Source: an uncultured Phocaeicola sp.
GTDB taxonomy: Bacteria; Bacteroidota; Bacteroidia; Bacteroidales; Bacteroidaceae
Assembly (NCBI GenBank): GCA_944320855.1
Contig: CALUJF010000010.1
Location: 1 to 64,000 of the forward strand
Direction: 5' to 3'
Length of the DNA: 64,000 nt
This document shows positions 43,634-56,363 of the stretch, one piece after another. A model generated the notes under the pieces. It had not been told where the DNA came from. It did not search any database and saw only the letters and a program-made list of their open reading frames with translations. Position 1 is the first letter of the stretch. Each line of letters starts with the position of its first letter. A program made the translations under genes and the position numbers.

Positions 43634-45202
43634 ATGGAAAGAATCTTTCTTACCGCTGTTTCGTGTGGTATTCTTACTTCGGTTTCCGGCATGGCTGATA
43701 GCCGACAGCCAAACATAATAATGTTCCTGGTTGACGACATGGGATGGCAGGATACGTCCGTTCCGTTTCATAACAATGAACAGACACCGCTGAACAGGCG
43801 TTTCCATACCCCGAACATGGAAAGGATGGCAAGAATGGGTGTGAAATTCACTCAGGCTTATGCTTGTGCCATATCTTCTCCTACAAGGTGTAGCTTGATG
43901 TCTGGGATGAACGCTTCAAGGCATCGTGTTACGAACTGGACATTGGAACTGAACCAGAAAACGGACAGTAAAAGCAGTGTGATAGAATTGCCTGACTGGA
44001 ATTATAACGGCATACAGCCTGCCGGAGAGGATGGTAAGATAAGTAATGCAACAGCCATTACACCGCTGTCACAGATTCTTAAAGACAACGGCTACAGGAC
44101 TATACACTGCGGAAAAGCGCACTTCGGGGCAAGAACTACTCCGGGTGCTGACCCTTCTACAATGGGATTTGACGTGAATATTGCCGGAGGACCTAATGGT
44201 GCGCCAGGCAGTTATCTTGGAACAAAGAATTTCGGTGAAGGAACGCGTTTTGAGGTTAAGGGACTGGAGAAATATTATGGACTGGACATTTTCCTGACTG
44301 AGGCACTGACTATTGAAGCCGTCAAGGAAATGAAGGAGTCTGTCAGGATGAACAAACCGTTTTATCTGTATATGTCGCATTATGCTGTCCATAGCCCGTA
44401 TGATGAGGATAAACGTTTCTCCGGCAAGTACAGGGGTAAATATGACGAGCAATTGAAGGCGGGAATGAATGAGAAAGAGGCAAGATATGCTGCATTAGTA
44501 GAAGGCATGGACAAGAGCCTCGGTGATATAATGGATTACCTGGAACAGAATCCGGAAGTGGCGGCCAATACAATTCTGCTTTTTATGTCGGACAATGGCG
44601 GCCAAGGGCTTAACAACGTACGTCAGGGAGTGGCCAACCGCGACCAGAATTATCCAGCACGCGCAGGCAAGGGCTCTGCCTTTATGGGTGGGGTACGAGA
44701 ACCTATGATGGTGTACTGGCCGGGAGTGACAAAACCAGGTACTGAATGTGAACAGAAGGTTATAATAGAGGATTTCTTCCCGACTATCCTTGAAATGGCC
44801 GGTGTCAGAAAGTATAATACTATACAGAAGATAGACGGAAAAAGCTTTGTAAAAGCTATCAGGAGAGGCAAAGTGACAGAGAAAGATAAGGCTATAGTAT
44901 GGCATTTCCCAAATCTCTGGGGTGAGAGCCAGAACAAGGAGGAGGGATATGGGGCATATTCTGCAATCCTAAAAGGTGATTATCATCTTATATATACTTG
45001 GGAAAACGGTGCTTTACGCTTGTTTAATATAAAGGATGATATCGGTGAGCAGAACGACCTTGCGGAAAAGATGCCCGGAAAAGTCAGGGAACTGGCTATT
45101 GAACTTTCTGATTATCTGAGAGAAAGACAGGCTCAGAGACCGTCGGTGAAGGCTACAGGAAAAGTTATTCCATTCCCTGATGAAATATTTTCAAATGAAT
45201 AA
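43634..45202 (+). CDS. Serine-type sulfatase (1)
   Basis: A 522-residue family S1 sulfatase. Signal peptide about 1-21 with no lipobox, so periplasmic. Metal-binding start NIIMFLVDDMGWQD; active-site signature ISSPTRCSLMSG, with Ser81 (S-x-P-x-R) as the residue to be converted to formylglycine. Because it is Ser, not Cys, it needs an anaerobic sulfatase-maturing enzyme, encoded at 57904-59139. Other motifs: HCGKAHFG, LFMSDNGGQGLNN, GKGSAFMGGVREPMMVYWPG. It removes a sulfate ester from sugar; regiochemistry and subfamily are not assigned. Followed by a hairpin repeat and a second sulfatase. Confidence 0.93.
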   Translation: MERIFLTAVSCGILTSVSGMADSRQPNIIMFLVDDMGWQDTSVPFHNNEQTPLNRRFHTPNMERMARMGVKFTQAYACAISSPTRCSLMSGMNASRHRVTNWTLELNQKTDSKSSVIELPDWNYNGIQPAGEDGKISNATAITPLSQILKDNGYRTIHCGKAHFGARTTPGADPSTMGFDVNIAGGPNGAPGSYLGTKNFGEGTRFEVKGLEKYYGLDIFLTEALTIEAVKEMKESVRMNKPFYLYMSHYAVHSPYDEDKRFSGKYRGKYDEQLKAGMNEKEARYAALVEGMDKSLGDIMDYLEQNPEVAANTILLFMSDNGGQGLNNVRQGVANRDQNYPARAGKGSAFMGGVREPMMVYWPGVTKPGTECEQKVIIEDFFPTILEMAGVRKYNTIQKIDGKSFVKAIRRGKVTEKDKAIVWHFPNLWGESQNKEEGYGAYSAILKGDYHLIYTWENGALRLFNIKDDIGEQNDLAEKMPGKVRELAIELSDYLRERQAQRPSVKATGKVIPFPDEIFSNE

Positions 45203-45205
45203 GGC

Positions 45206-45300
45206 ATCAGTTGACAAGTTAACAAGGTTTATTTTATTGTAAACATCATGTAAGGGGCCTTGTCAACTTGTTTGCTCGTTAACTTGTAACCTGAAAGTTG
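45206..45300. repeat. 8-bp-period hairpin repeat, copy A4
   Basis: CAGTTGACAAGTTAACAAGG on the left pairs with CCTTGTCAACTTG and CTCGTTAACTTGTAACCTG on the right. The loop here is longer and has lost the TCCGGATGG word (TTTATTTTATTGTAAACATC instead). It lies between the two sulfatase genes. Confidence 0.7.
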
Positions 45301-45346
45301 AGCTTACGAAACTTAAATTATTAATTATTAATTTTTAATTAACATC

Positions 45347-46930
45347 ATGAATATTTCATACAACAGACTACCGGTTTATATTGCAGGGACAGCTGCAATG
45401 GTAGCCGCAACTTCATGTTCCGGAGAAAAAAAGGAAAAGGAACAACAATATAACATTGTATATATTATGACAGATGACCATACGGCTCAGATGATGAGCT
45501 GCTATGATAATCGTTTTGTAGAGACACCAAACCTCGACCGTATTGCTGCAGATGGCGTTAAGTTTACAAACAGTTTTGTGGCAAACTCTCTGAGTGGTCC
45601 GAGCCGTGCATGTATGTTTACAGGAAAGCACAGTCATGCGAACGGTTTCTATGACAATACTACTTGTATATTCGACGGTTCGCAGCAGACTATGCCTAAG
45701 CTGTTGCAGAAGGCGGGATATCAGACTGCAATCATAGGAAAATGGCATTTAGAGAGTCTTCCGACTGGTTTTGACTATTGGGAGATATTGCCGGGACAGG
45801 GTGATTACTATAATCCTCGTTTCATAGAGATGAACAACGATACTATTGTAGAGAAAGGATATCTGACTAATATCATTACAGAAAAGAGTATCAACTGGCT
45901 GGAGAACCAGAGGGATAAGGATAAACCTTTCTGTCTGTTTGTGCATCATAAGGCTTGCCACCGCAACTGGTTGCCGGAGTTGAAGTATCTGTCGCTTTAC
46001 GAAGACAAGACTTTTGAATTGCCGGATAATTTCTACGATGATTATGAGGGTAGGGAGGCTGCCAAGACTCAGGAAATGAGTATTCTGAAGGATATGGACA
46101 TAATGTATGACACCAAAATGTACAGGGCCGACAAGGACAGCCGCCTGAAATCGACTTATGAGGCTATGATAAACAGACTTGACCCTGAAGACCGTAAGGT
46201 GTACAATGATTTCTATCAGCCTATCATAGATGAGTTCTACAAGAAGAATCCTAAAGGAAAGGAACTGGCAGAATGGAAATATCAGCGTTATATGCGTGAT
46301 TATGCAAAGGTGTTGAAGTCGTTTGATGATAACGTGGGGCAGTTGTTGGATTATCTGGAGCAGAAAGGCTTGCTGAAGAATACTCTCGTGGTTTATACTT
46401 CCGACCAGGGATTCTATATGGGGGAACACGGATGGTTTGACAAGCGTTTCATGTACGAAGAGTCAATGCGTACACCTCTTGTTATGCGTATTCCTGATGA
46501 TTTCAAGACAAAGGCTAAAGGTGAGATTCCTCAGATGGTACAGAACATAGACCATGCGCCTACATTCCTTGACTTGGCTGGGGCTGAGATTCCTGAGGAT
46601 ATACATGGAGTGTCTGTGCTTCCACTGTTGAAAGGCGAGAAACCGGCTGACTGGCGTAAATCCCTTTATTATCATTTCTATGAGTATCCTGCCGAACATA
46701 TGGTGAAACGTCATTATGGAGTGCGCACAGAAAGATATAAACTGATTCATTTCTATAATGATATTGATGTTTGGGAACTTTATGACTTGCAGGAAGACCC
46801 TAAGGAGATGAATAATCTTTACGGCAAGGAAGGTTACGAACAGATTACTGAAGACTTGATGAAGGAACTCAGAAAACTTCAGGCTCAGTATAAGGACCCT
46901 ATTGAAGAGAAACTGTTATCAATTAATTAA
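45347..46930 (+). CDS. Serine-type sulfatase (2), lipoprotein
   Basis: A 527-residue S1 sulfatase with a lipobox (AMVAATSC, Cys about 24) and a charged linker GEKKEKEQQ suggesting surface display. Active-site signature SLSGPSRACMFTGKHSH, with Ser83 in S-x-P-S-R. Further motifs: NIVYIMTDDHTAQMMSCYDN, IIGKWHLESLP, YTSDQGFYMGEHGWFDKRFMY, MRTPLVMRIP. The overall pattern recalls GlcNAc-6-sulfatase-type (S1_11-like) enzymes of gut Bacteroides, a low-confidence guess. Activation would again depend on the radical-SAM maturase. Located between two hairpin repeats in the rightward arm. Confidence 0.92.
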   Translation: MNISYNRLPVYIAGTAAMVAATSCSGEKKEKEQQYNIVYIMTDDHTAQMMSCYDNRFVETPNLDRIAADGVKFTNSFVANSLSGPSRACMFTGKHSHANGFYDNTTCIFDGSQQTMPKLLQKAGYQTAIIGKWHLESLPTGFDYWEILPGQGDYYNPRFIEMNNDTIVEKGYLTNIITEKSINWLENQRDKDKPFCLFVHHKACHRNWLPELKYLSLYEDKTFELPDNFYDDYEGREAAKTQEMSILKDMDIMYDTKMYRADKDSRLKSTYEAMINRLDPEDRKVYNDFYQPIIDEFYKKNPKGKELAEWKYQRYMRDYAKVLKSFDDNVGQLLDYLEQKGLLKNTLVVYTSDQGFYMGEHGWFDKRFMYEESMRTPLVMRIPDDFKTKAKGEIPQMVQNIDHAPTFLDLAGAEIPEDIHGVSVLPLLKGEKPADWRKSLYYHFYEYPAEHMVKRHYGVRTERYKLIHFYNDIDVWELYDLQEDPKEMNNLYGKEGYEQITEDLMKELRKLQAQYKDPIEEKLLSIN

Positions 46931-46934
46931 TAGA

Positions 46935-50677
<3,743 letters not shown>

Positions 50678-50686
50678 TAAAATCAG

Positions 50687-50725
50687 AAAATGCCACAAAC
50701 TGACAATCCGGTTTGTGGCATTTTT
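50687..50725. terminator. Bidirectional terminator between the GH2 and oxidoreductase genes
   Basis: The 14-bp arms AAAATGCCACAAAC and GTTTGTGGCATTTT are perfectly complementary, with a 10-base loop and T/A-runs on both sides. It serves both the GH2 gene and the convergent oxidoreductase gene, and ends the PUL. Confidence 0.92.
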
Positions 50726-50727
50726 GA

Positions 50728-51705
50728 TTAATCCCAGGGGTATTTCACTCCCCATTCTTTTCGCAGTGCATCCATCTGATGCATTATTCTTATGGTTTCT
50801 TTGTGAGGCATGTAGGGCGATTCTTTCCAACCGTTTTCGATAGCCTCTATTGATGCCCTTACCTGATATTCGAAACCTGTAATCTGTTCAGGAGCCTTGT
50901 ATTCGGCTTTCAGCTTATAGTCGGTATCGAAAATCTTTATGCATTCAGGATTGTTGATATTCTCTATTACCATGAAGCCTTTGTCGCCTGAGATAACTCC
51001 CATTCTGTCAGTCTGGGCATAAACGGAAGATTGCAGAGATGCCATCTTGCCGTCGTTATAGAACAGTGTGATGTTTTCCTGACCGTCAACTCCGGTAGCT
51101 GTCAGCTGGCATGCCGAGTGTATCTCCTTTATATCGTTTCCGAAAGCCATAGCTGCGAAGTTCAGGGTGTAGACACCTATGTCGAGAAGTGCTCCACCGG
51201 CAAGTTCCGGTTTTGCTATTCTGTCCTTGTCGGCAATCACGTATCCAAGGTTTGCAGACAGGGTGTATGGTGTGCCTATCACTCCTTCGTCCAGCAGTTC
51301 TTTCATCTTGACAGACAGTGGCATATAGCGTGTCCAGATAGCTTCGGTTATGAACACGTTCTTTTCTTCAGCCAGACGGATAAGTTCTTCAGCCTGACGG
51401 GCATTAGCGGTAAATGATTTTTCGCATAGTACCGGCTTACCGTTCATTATGCACAGACGTGCATGCTCATAATGATGTGAGTGTGGAGTAGCTATATAAA
51501 CTAAGTCAATCTCACTGTCGGCAACCAACTCTTCATAACTCCCGTATGCCTTGCTGAAATTCCATTTTGAGGCAAATGCCTGTGCTTTCTCCAAACTTCT
51601 TGATGCCACTGCATAGTTTTCTGCCTCCTGCATTCCGTTGATGGTGGCAGCCATCTTTTCTGCTATGTGTCCGCAACCGATAATACCTATTTTGTATTTC
51701 TTCAT
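50728..51705 (-). CDS. Gfo/Idh/MocA-family NAD(P)-dependent oxidoreductase
   Basis: A 325-residue cytosolic dehydrogenase. The N-terminal Rossmann fold has KIGIIGCGHIAEKMA, and DLVYIATPHSHHYEHA and GKPVLCEKSFTANARQAEEL follow (the conserved EKP-like lysine motif, here EKS). The C-terminal domain has GGALLDIGVYTLNFA with the expected Gly-Asp-His-like region (DIGVY). It is most like dihydrodiol dehydrogenase/sugar oxidoreductase members; substrate unknown. It has its own promoter-like -7 box, is divergent from priA, and is not obviously part of the PUL. Confidence 0.9.
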   Translation of the reverse strand: MKKYKIGIIGCGHIAEKMAATINGMQEAENYAVASRSLEKAQAFASKWNFSKAYGSYEELVADSEIDLVYIATPHSHHYEHARLCIMNGKPVLCEKSFTANARQAEELIRLAEEKNVFITEAIWTRYMPLSVKMKELLDEGVIGTPYTLSANLGYVIADKDRIAKPELAGGALLDIGVYTLNFAAMAFGNDIKEIHSACQLTATGVDGQENITLFYNDGKMASLQSSVYAQTDRMGVISGDKGFMVIENINNPECIKIFDTDYKLKAEYKAPEQITGFEYQVRASIEAIENGWKESPYMPHKETIRIMHQMDALRKEWGVKYPWD

Positions 51706-51740
51706 AAGTTGTTAAGTTTTTAGTTTGCTGCTATTTTCTG

Positions 51741-51748
51741 CAAAGCTA
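51741..51748 (-). promoter_or_regulatory. -7 element of the oxidoreductase gene
   Basis: On the minus strand this is TAGCTTTG, an exact TAnnTTTG match 36 bp upstream of the start codon at 51705. Confidence 0.55.
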
Positions 51749-51792
51749 TAAAAGTTTGGGAATATTTATAGACAACGGCATGTCCTTTTTTG

Positions 51793-51800
51793 TACCTTTG
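51793..51800 (+). promoter_or_regulatory. -7 element of priA, almost touching the start codon
   Basis: TACCTTTG, a textbook TAnnTTTG followed by C, ends only 4 bp before the ATG at 51805. Transcription would start at or next to the ATG, implying a leaderless mRNA if this is the main promoter. Confidence 0.6.
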
Positions 51801-51804
51801 CGGT

Positions 51805-54267
51805 ATGAAAAAGTACGTCGATGTCATAGTGCCGCTTCCCATTGCGAATACGTTTACATACTCTTTGCCTGAGGCTCTTGAAGACCAGGTGGAGATAGGG
51901 TGTCGTGTGGTAGTTCCTTTCGGAGTAAAGAAGTATTACACGGCCATCGTTGTGAAAATACACTATTCGGCACCTGAGGAATACGAAACGAAAGATATAT
52001 CTGAGGTACTTGACAGAACTCCTGTGATGTTGGAACGCCAGTTGGCTTTCTGGAAGTGGGTGGCAGAGTATTATCTGTGTACGCTTGGTGATGTCTATAA
52101 GGCAGCACTTCCTTCAGGAATGAAGTTGGAGAGTGAGACTGTGGTGGAATATAATCCTGATTTCGTTGCTGATGAGCCTCTATCGCCTAAGGAGCAGCGT
52201 ATACTTGACATTCTGAGTGTCGATACAGAGCAGTGTATCACCCAGATAGAGCGTGCGGGAAATATAAAGAACATTCTTCCGGCAATAAAATCGCTGATGG
52301 AGAAGGACGCTATCCGTGTAAAGGAAGAATTGAAGCGAAACTATAAGCCTAAGACAGAAGTCCGCGTACGGTTGCAGGACGGTATGCGCGATGAGGCTGT
52401 ACTACAGAAACAGTTTGACTTTTTAGCACGTGCTCCAAAGCAACTTGCTTTGCTGATGAAGTATATAGAGTTGTCCGGATGGATGCAGGAAGGAAAACTA
52501 CTGAAAGAAGTCTCAAAGAAGACACTGTTGGAGGCTTCCGGTGCATCGGCATCAATTCTGAACGGTCTTATCGACAAACATATCTTTGAAACTTATAACC
52601 ACGAGATAGGACGACTTACAGCCGGAAAAACAGAAACAGTCCCATTGAATCCGCTGAATGAAATCCAACAAAGGGCTTTTCATTCTATAATGTTGTCATT
52701 CCATCAGAAAAACATATGTCTTCTTCATGGAGTTACAGCCAGCGGAAAGACTGAGGTATATATCCATCTGATAGAAGAAGTAATAAAAGCCGGAAAGCAG
52801 GTTCTTTATCTTCTTCCTGAGATAGCCCTTACCACGCAGATAACCGAACGATTGAAGAGAATCTTCGGCTCTCGCCTTGGGGTATATCATTCAAAGTTTC
52901 CCGATGCCGAACGTGTGGAGATATGGCAGAAACAGCTTACAGACAATGATTATGATGTGATACTCGGTGTACGCTCGTCAGTCTTTCTTCCTTTCCGCAG
53001 ACTCGGACTGGTGATAGTGGACGAGGAACACGAGACATCCTATAAACAGCAGGACCCTGCACCGCGATATCATGCCCGAAGCGCGGCTATAATGCTTGCA
53101 TCGCTCTATGGTGCAAAAACTCTTCTCGGTACAGCAACTCCGAGTCTGGAATCATATTATAATGCCACTCACGGAAAGTATGCTTTGGTAGAGATGACGG
53201 AAAGATACCAGCAGATACAGTTGCCGGAGATAGAGGTGGTAGATATCAAGGAACTGACACGCAAAAGACGCATGTCCGGGCACTTTTCACCTTTCCTATT
53301 GCAGAAGATGAGAGAAGCACTCGAGAACAAGGAACAGATTATCCTTTTTCAGAACCGTCGCGGATTTGCTCCGATGATAGAGTGCCGCACGTGCGGTTGG
53401 GTGCCTAAATGCAAGAACTGCGATGTGAGCCTTACCTACCATAAAGGACTGAACCAGCTGACGTGTCATTACTGCGGGTATACATACAGTGTGCCAAAGT
53501 CATGTCCGGCTTGTGGAGGTGTGGAACTCGTGAACCGGGGCTTCGGAACAGAAAAGGTTGAGGACGATATAAAACAGATATTCCCCGATGCCACAGTGGC
53601 ACGTATGGATATGGATACCACCCGAACACGTACAGCATACGAAAGGATTATCAACGACTTCCAGGAAGGAAGGACAGATATACTTATCGGAACCCAGATG
53701 GTTTCCAAAGGATTGGATTTCGACAGGGTGAGTGTGGTAGGAATTCTGAATGCCGATTCCATGCTCAACTATCCCGATTTCCGTTCGTACGAGAGGGCCT
53801 TCCAGCTTATGGCCCAAGTATCAGGTAGGGCAGGACGCAAGAACAAGCGCGGTATGGTAGTGCTTCAGACCAAATCACCGGATATTCCGCTGATACATCA
53901 GGTGGTGACTAATGATTACAATGCGCTCTATGATGAGCAGTGTGCCGAACGAAGCATGTTCCGCTATCCTCCGTTCCACAGACTGATATATGTGTATCTC
54001 AAACATCGTAAGGAAGATGTATTGGAACAGGCCGCCGACTGTATGGCTGCATATCTGCGAAACGGACTTGGCGACCGTATACTTGGTCCTGACCGACCAC
54101 CGGTAGGGCGAATACAGACGCTGTTTATCAAGAAGATAGTTATAAAAGTTGAACAGCAGGCATCAATGTCGAAGATACGCACATACCTCCAACAGGTACA
54201 GAGGGCGATAATGGAGGATGAGCGATTCAAGTCGTTGATGGTTTATTATGATGTAGATCCGTATTAG
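51805..54267 (+). CDS. priA: Primosomal protein N' (replication restart helicase)
   Basis: An 820-residue PriA that reloads the replisome at stalled forks. The ATG at 51805 (MKKYVDVIVPLPIANTFTYS) is preferred over a TTG inside the -7 box. The DNA-binding domain comes first. The helicase has Walker A GVTASGKTEVYIHL, DEEH box VDEEHETSYKQQ, GTATPSLESYYN, and zinc-binding cysteines CRTCGWVPKCKNC and CHYCG...CPACGG. Late motifs: IGTQMVSKGLDFDRV and QVSGRAGRKNKRG. All motifs for an active 3'-5' helicase are present. Confidence 0.96.
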   Translation: MKKYVDVIVPLPIANTFTYSLPEALEDQVEIGCRVVVPFGVKKYYTAIVVKIHYSAPEEYETKDISEVLDRTPVMLERQLAFWKWVAEYYLCTLGDVYKAALPSGMKLESETVVEYNPDFVADEPLSPKEQRILDILSVDTEQCITQIERAGNIKNILPAIKSLMEKDAIRVKEELKRNYKPKTEVRVRLQDGMRDEAVLQKQFDFLARAPKQLALLMKYIELSGWMQEGKLLKEVSKKTLLEASGASASILNGLIDKHIFETYNHEIGRLTAGKTETVPLNPLNEIQQRAFHSIMLSFHQKNICLLHGVTASGKTEVYIHLIEEVIKAGKQVLYLLPEIALTTQITERLKRIFGSRLGVYHSKFPDAERVEIWQKQLTDNDYDVILGVRSSVFLPFRRLGLVIVDEEHETSYKQQDPAPRYHARSAAIMLASLYGAKTLLGTATPSLESYYNATHGKYALVEMTERYQQIQLPEIEVVDIKELTRKRRMSGHFSPFLLQKMREALENKEQIILFQNRRGFAPMIECRTCGWVPKCKNCDVSLTYHKGLNQLTCHYCGYTYSVPKSCPACGGVELVNRGFGTEKVEDDIKQIFPDATVARMDMDTTRTRTAYERIINDFQEGRTDILIGTQMVSKGLDFDRVSVVGILNADSMLNYPDFRSYERAFQLMAQVSGRAGRKNKRGMVVLQTKSPDIPLIHQVVTNDYNALYDEQCAERSMFRYPPFHRLIYVYLKHRKEDVLEQAADCMAAYLRNGLGDRILGPDRPPVGRIQTLFIKKIVIKVEQQASMSKIRTYLQQVQRAIMEDERFKSLMVYYDVDPY

Positions 54268-54269
54268 AG

Positions 54270-54380
54270 TAGACAAGGTATCAGGTACTAGATACTAGGT
54301 AGTAGGTACTAGGAAACCTCGTCAACTAGTCTCTAGTTAACTAGTACCTAAAAAGGAACCTCGTCAACTCGTTACCTAAT
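54270..54380. repeat. Hairpin repeat, copy A6 (ACTAGT variant, both arms changed)
   Basis: Located like the other A copies between two co-directional genes, it keeps CCTCGTCAACTCGTTACCT and similar words, but its main arms are AGGTACTAG (54283) and CTAGTACCT (to 54349), perfectly complementary to each other and unlike the ACTTGT arms elsewhere. TACTAGR words repeat every 7 bp in the left arm. The paired change in both arms points to selection or mutation acting on the folded structure. Confidence 0.75.
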
Positions 54381-54398
54381 ATTAAAACAACTAAAAGT

Positions 54399-55109
54399 AT
54401 GAATATAGAATTAGACGTACACACCCATACCATAGCCAGCGGACATGCCTTCAGTACATTGCAAGAGATGGCGCAGGCGGCAGCAGCTAAGGGACTGAAG
54501 CTGTTGGGAATAACAGAACATTCGTCCGGTATTCCCGGAACGTGCGACCCTATTTATTTCCGTAATCTTCATGTCGTACCCAGACAGATGTACGGCATAG
54601 AGCTTCTTCTTGGAGCGGAGATAAACATAACCGATTTCAATGGTAATATCGACATGGACGAGTTTTATCTCCGTATGTTGGATATCCGTATTGCAGGTAT
54701 ACATTCGCTGTGCTATACTCACGGAACTAAGGAGCAGAACACCCGGGGAATGGTGAATGTGATTTCAAATCCATACATCAATATCATAAGCCATCCCGGA
54801 GATGGAACTGCAAGCCTTGATTTTGAGCCTATAGTACTGGCATCGAAAGAACATCACACACTTTTAGAGATAAACAACAGTTCGTTGAAACCATGCCGTA
54901 ACAAGCCTGAAGCAAGAAACAATAACTTGGAAATACTGCGATTGTGCAAGAAATACGAAGTACCGGTCATACTTGGTAGCGATGCACATATTTCTTTCGA
55001 TATAGCCGAGTATGGCTATGCGCTGCAACTGTTGGCTGAAACGGAGTTTCCTGAAGAACTGATAATGAATACCGATGTAGAACGATTTAAACAGTATATA
55101 AGAAAATGA
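54399..55109 (+). CDS. PHP-domain phosphoesterase (YcdX-like)
   Basis: A 236-residue metal-dependent hydrolase of the PHP family. Metal ligands are evident in DVHTHTIASGHAFSTLQE (N-terminal HxH), GITEHSSGIPG, GAEINITDFNG, NIISHPGDG and the C-terminal GSDAHISFDIAEYG. YcdX-type proteins are phosphatases with three zinc sites and unsettled substrate. It overlaps the downstream phosphatase gene by 4 bp (ATGA), so the two are translationally coupled. Confidence 0.9.
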   Translation: MNIELDVHTHTIASGHAFSTLQEMAQAAAAKGLKLLGITEHSSGIPGTCDPIYFRNLHVVPRQMYGIELLLGAEINITDFNGNIDMDEFYLRMLDIRIAGIHSLCYTHGTKEQNTRGMVNVISNPYINIISHPGDGTASLDFEPIVLASKEHHTLLEINNSSLKPCRNKPEARNNNLEILRLCKKYEVPVILGSDAHISFDIAEYGYALQLLAETEFPEELIMNTDVERFKQYIRK

Positions 55110-55579
55110 AAATACTATTCGTGTGTCTTGGCAATATATGCCGTTCTGCTACTGCAGACGAAGTTATGCGTACCCTTTTGAGAAAAGAAGGTCTTGACAA
55201 GGTGGTCGAGATAGATTCTGCCGGAACAAGCTCATACCATCGTGGCGAGTTGCCTGACGAACGTATGCGCATGCATGCTGCACGCAGGGGGTACAGACTT
55301 GCACATCTGTCGCGCCCGGTATGTACAGACGATTTCTATAATTTCGACCTCATTCTTGGAATGGACGACCGCAATATATCAAATCTTCGTGATATGGCTC
55401 CGGACATTGAAACGGAAAAGAAGATTGGCCGCATGACGGATTATTGCCGCACGAAGGTGGTTGATTACGTTCCTGACCCTTACTATGGCGGAGCACAAGG
55501 ATTCGAGAATGTATTGGATATACTGGAAGATGCCTGTCAGGGGTTGTTGGAAGAGATAAAGAAAAACTTATCTAAATAA
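55106..55579 (+). CDS. Low-molecular-weight protein-tyrosine phosphatase
   Basis: A 157-residue cytosolic phosphatase. The P-loop FVCLGNICRSATADEVM has the Cys-x5-Arg motif (Cys7, Arg13) and the conserved Asn-Ile-Cys-Arg-Ser. The general-acid loop is VPDPYYGGAQGFENV. Length and motif order fit the family exactly. It overlaps the PHP-domain gene. Targets may include tyrosine-phosphorylated capsule-synthesis proteins, but nothing here shows it. Confidence 0.94.
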   Translation: MKILFVCLGNICRSATADEVMRTLLRKEGLDKVVEIDSAGTSSYHRGELPDERMRMHAARRGYRLAHLSRPVCTDDFYNFDLILGMDDRNISNLRDMAPDIETEKKIGRMTDYCRTKVVDYVPDPYYGGAQGFENVLDILEDACQGLLEEIKKNLSK

Positions 55580-55624
55580 TTTTCAGACCTTGTTTAGATT
55601 GTGTTTGTTTGCTGTTTAGCGGCG

Positions 55625-55668
55625 GTTCATTATCCGTTCAGTGAACGTTCACTGAACGGATAATGAAC
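55625..55668. repeat. Perfect 44-bp palindrome made of four 11-bp units (B4)
   Basis: GTTCATTATCC, GTTCAGTGAAC, GTTCACTGAAC and GGATAATGAAC follow each other without gaps. The first two units are the exact reverse complement of the last two (22 of 22 bases). A further ATGAAATGA follows, matching the end of array B2. It lies in the convergent gap between the phosphatase gene and the AbiEii-like gene, where it could also act as a terminator. Confidence 0.92.
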
Positions 55669-55718
55669 ATGAAATGATATTATAAAAGACAATTGCTTAA
55701 AATTTCAGCCGGGTATTT

Positions 55719-56363
55719 TTAGTCTTTTCGAAGGCAGGATTTTATATAATCCTCTATTTCTTGTGCTGTTACGGAATATATTGGAGCAAGTTGCTCGAAA
55801 TGTGCATCCCTTGTAAATCGTGTGCTGTTTGTCAGAATAGCAAGTAAATTTTTCGATTTCATTCTATGACCTGAATAATCAAGTGTTAATGAAATCAGTT
55901 CAGGAATAGGTATGCCGGTTTTTAGGATAGAATATATATCATAATAATCTCGGAAATTACTTCTGCGTAGCATTACTTCCATTTTCATGGCGCCAATAGA
56001 TTTTATATCTGCAAGGTTGATATTATTCAAACAGTGTACAGGTTTATCTACAGGAGAGTATTTTGGACATGCGTAAAAAGAAAACTTTACATTATTCAGT
56101 ATAAATTCCACATGATCTATATCTAAAATGTCTCTATGTTGCACATCACCTATTTTAGAAAGTTCTTTTTCTATCTGATACCATGCAACTTCCATTTTCT
56201 CATCCTTGGAATTTCTCCATTTCATAAAATCCAAATCTTCGCTTTGCCTGGTACCTATTTGTAATGACAAGGCTGTGCCACCTACTAAAAAATATGGCTT
56301 TATACATTCAAGTTTGGAAACGGCTTCGAAAACTTGCTGAGTATGTGGAGCTAAACCTTTCAT
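55719..56363 (-). CDS. AbiEii/AbiGii-type nucleotidyltransferase (toxin-like)
   Basis: A 214-residue nucleotidyltransferase-fold protein. The signature YFLVGGTALSLQIGTRQSEDLDFM (about residues 20-45) contains the GG and DxD motifs of the AbiEii family, the toxin half of type IV toxin-antitoxin/abortive infection pairs, which modify RNA or tRNA. It starts within the last 4 bases of the upstream small gene (ATGA overlap), giving a two-gene unit. Lower GC and isolated position next to another accessory gene suggest acquired DNA. Confidence 0.85.
   Translation of the reverse strand: MKGLAPHTQQVFEAVSKLECIKPYFLVGGTALSLQIGTRQSEDLDFMKWRNSKDEKMEVAWYQIEKELSKIGDVQHRDILDIDHVEFILNNVKFSFYACPKYSPVDKPVHCLNNINLADIKSIGAMKMEVMLRRSNFRDYYDIYSILKTGIPIPELISLTLDYSGHRMKSKNLLAILTNSTRFTRDAHFEQLAPIYSVTAQEIEDYIKSCLRKD

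Noticed and set aside
45749..46429. A 226-codon minus-strand frame inside sulfatase 2
   Set aside because: A shadow of the sulfatase reading frame; composition is atypical and no start context is seen.
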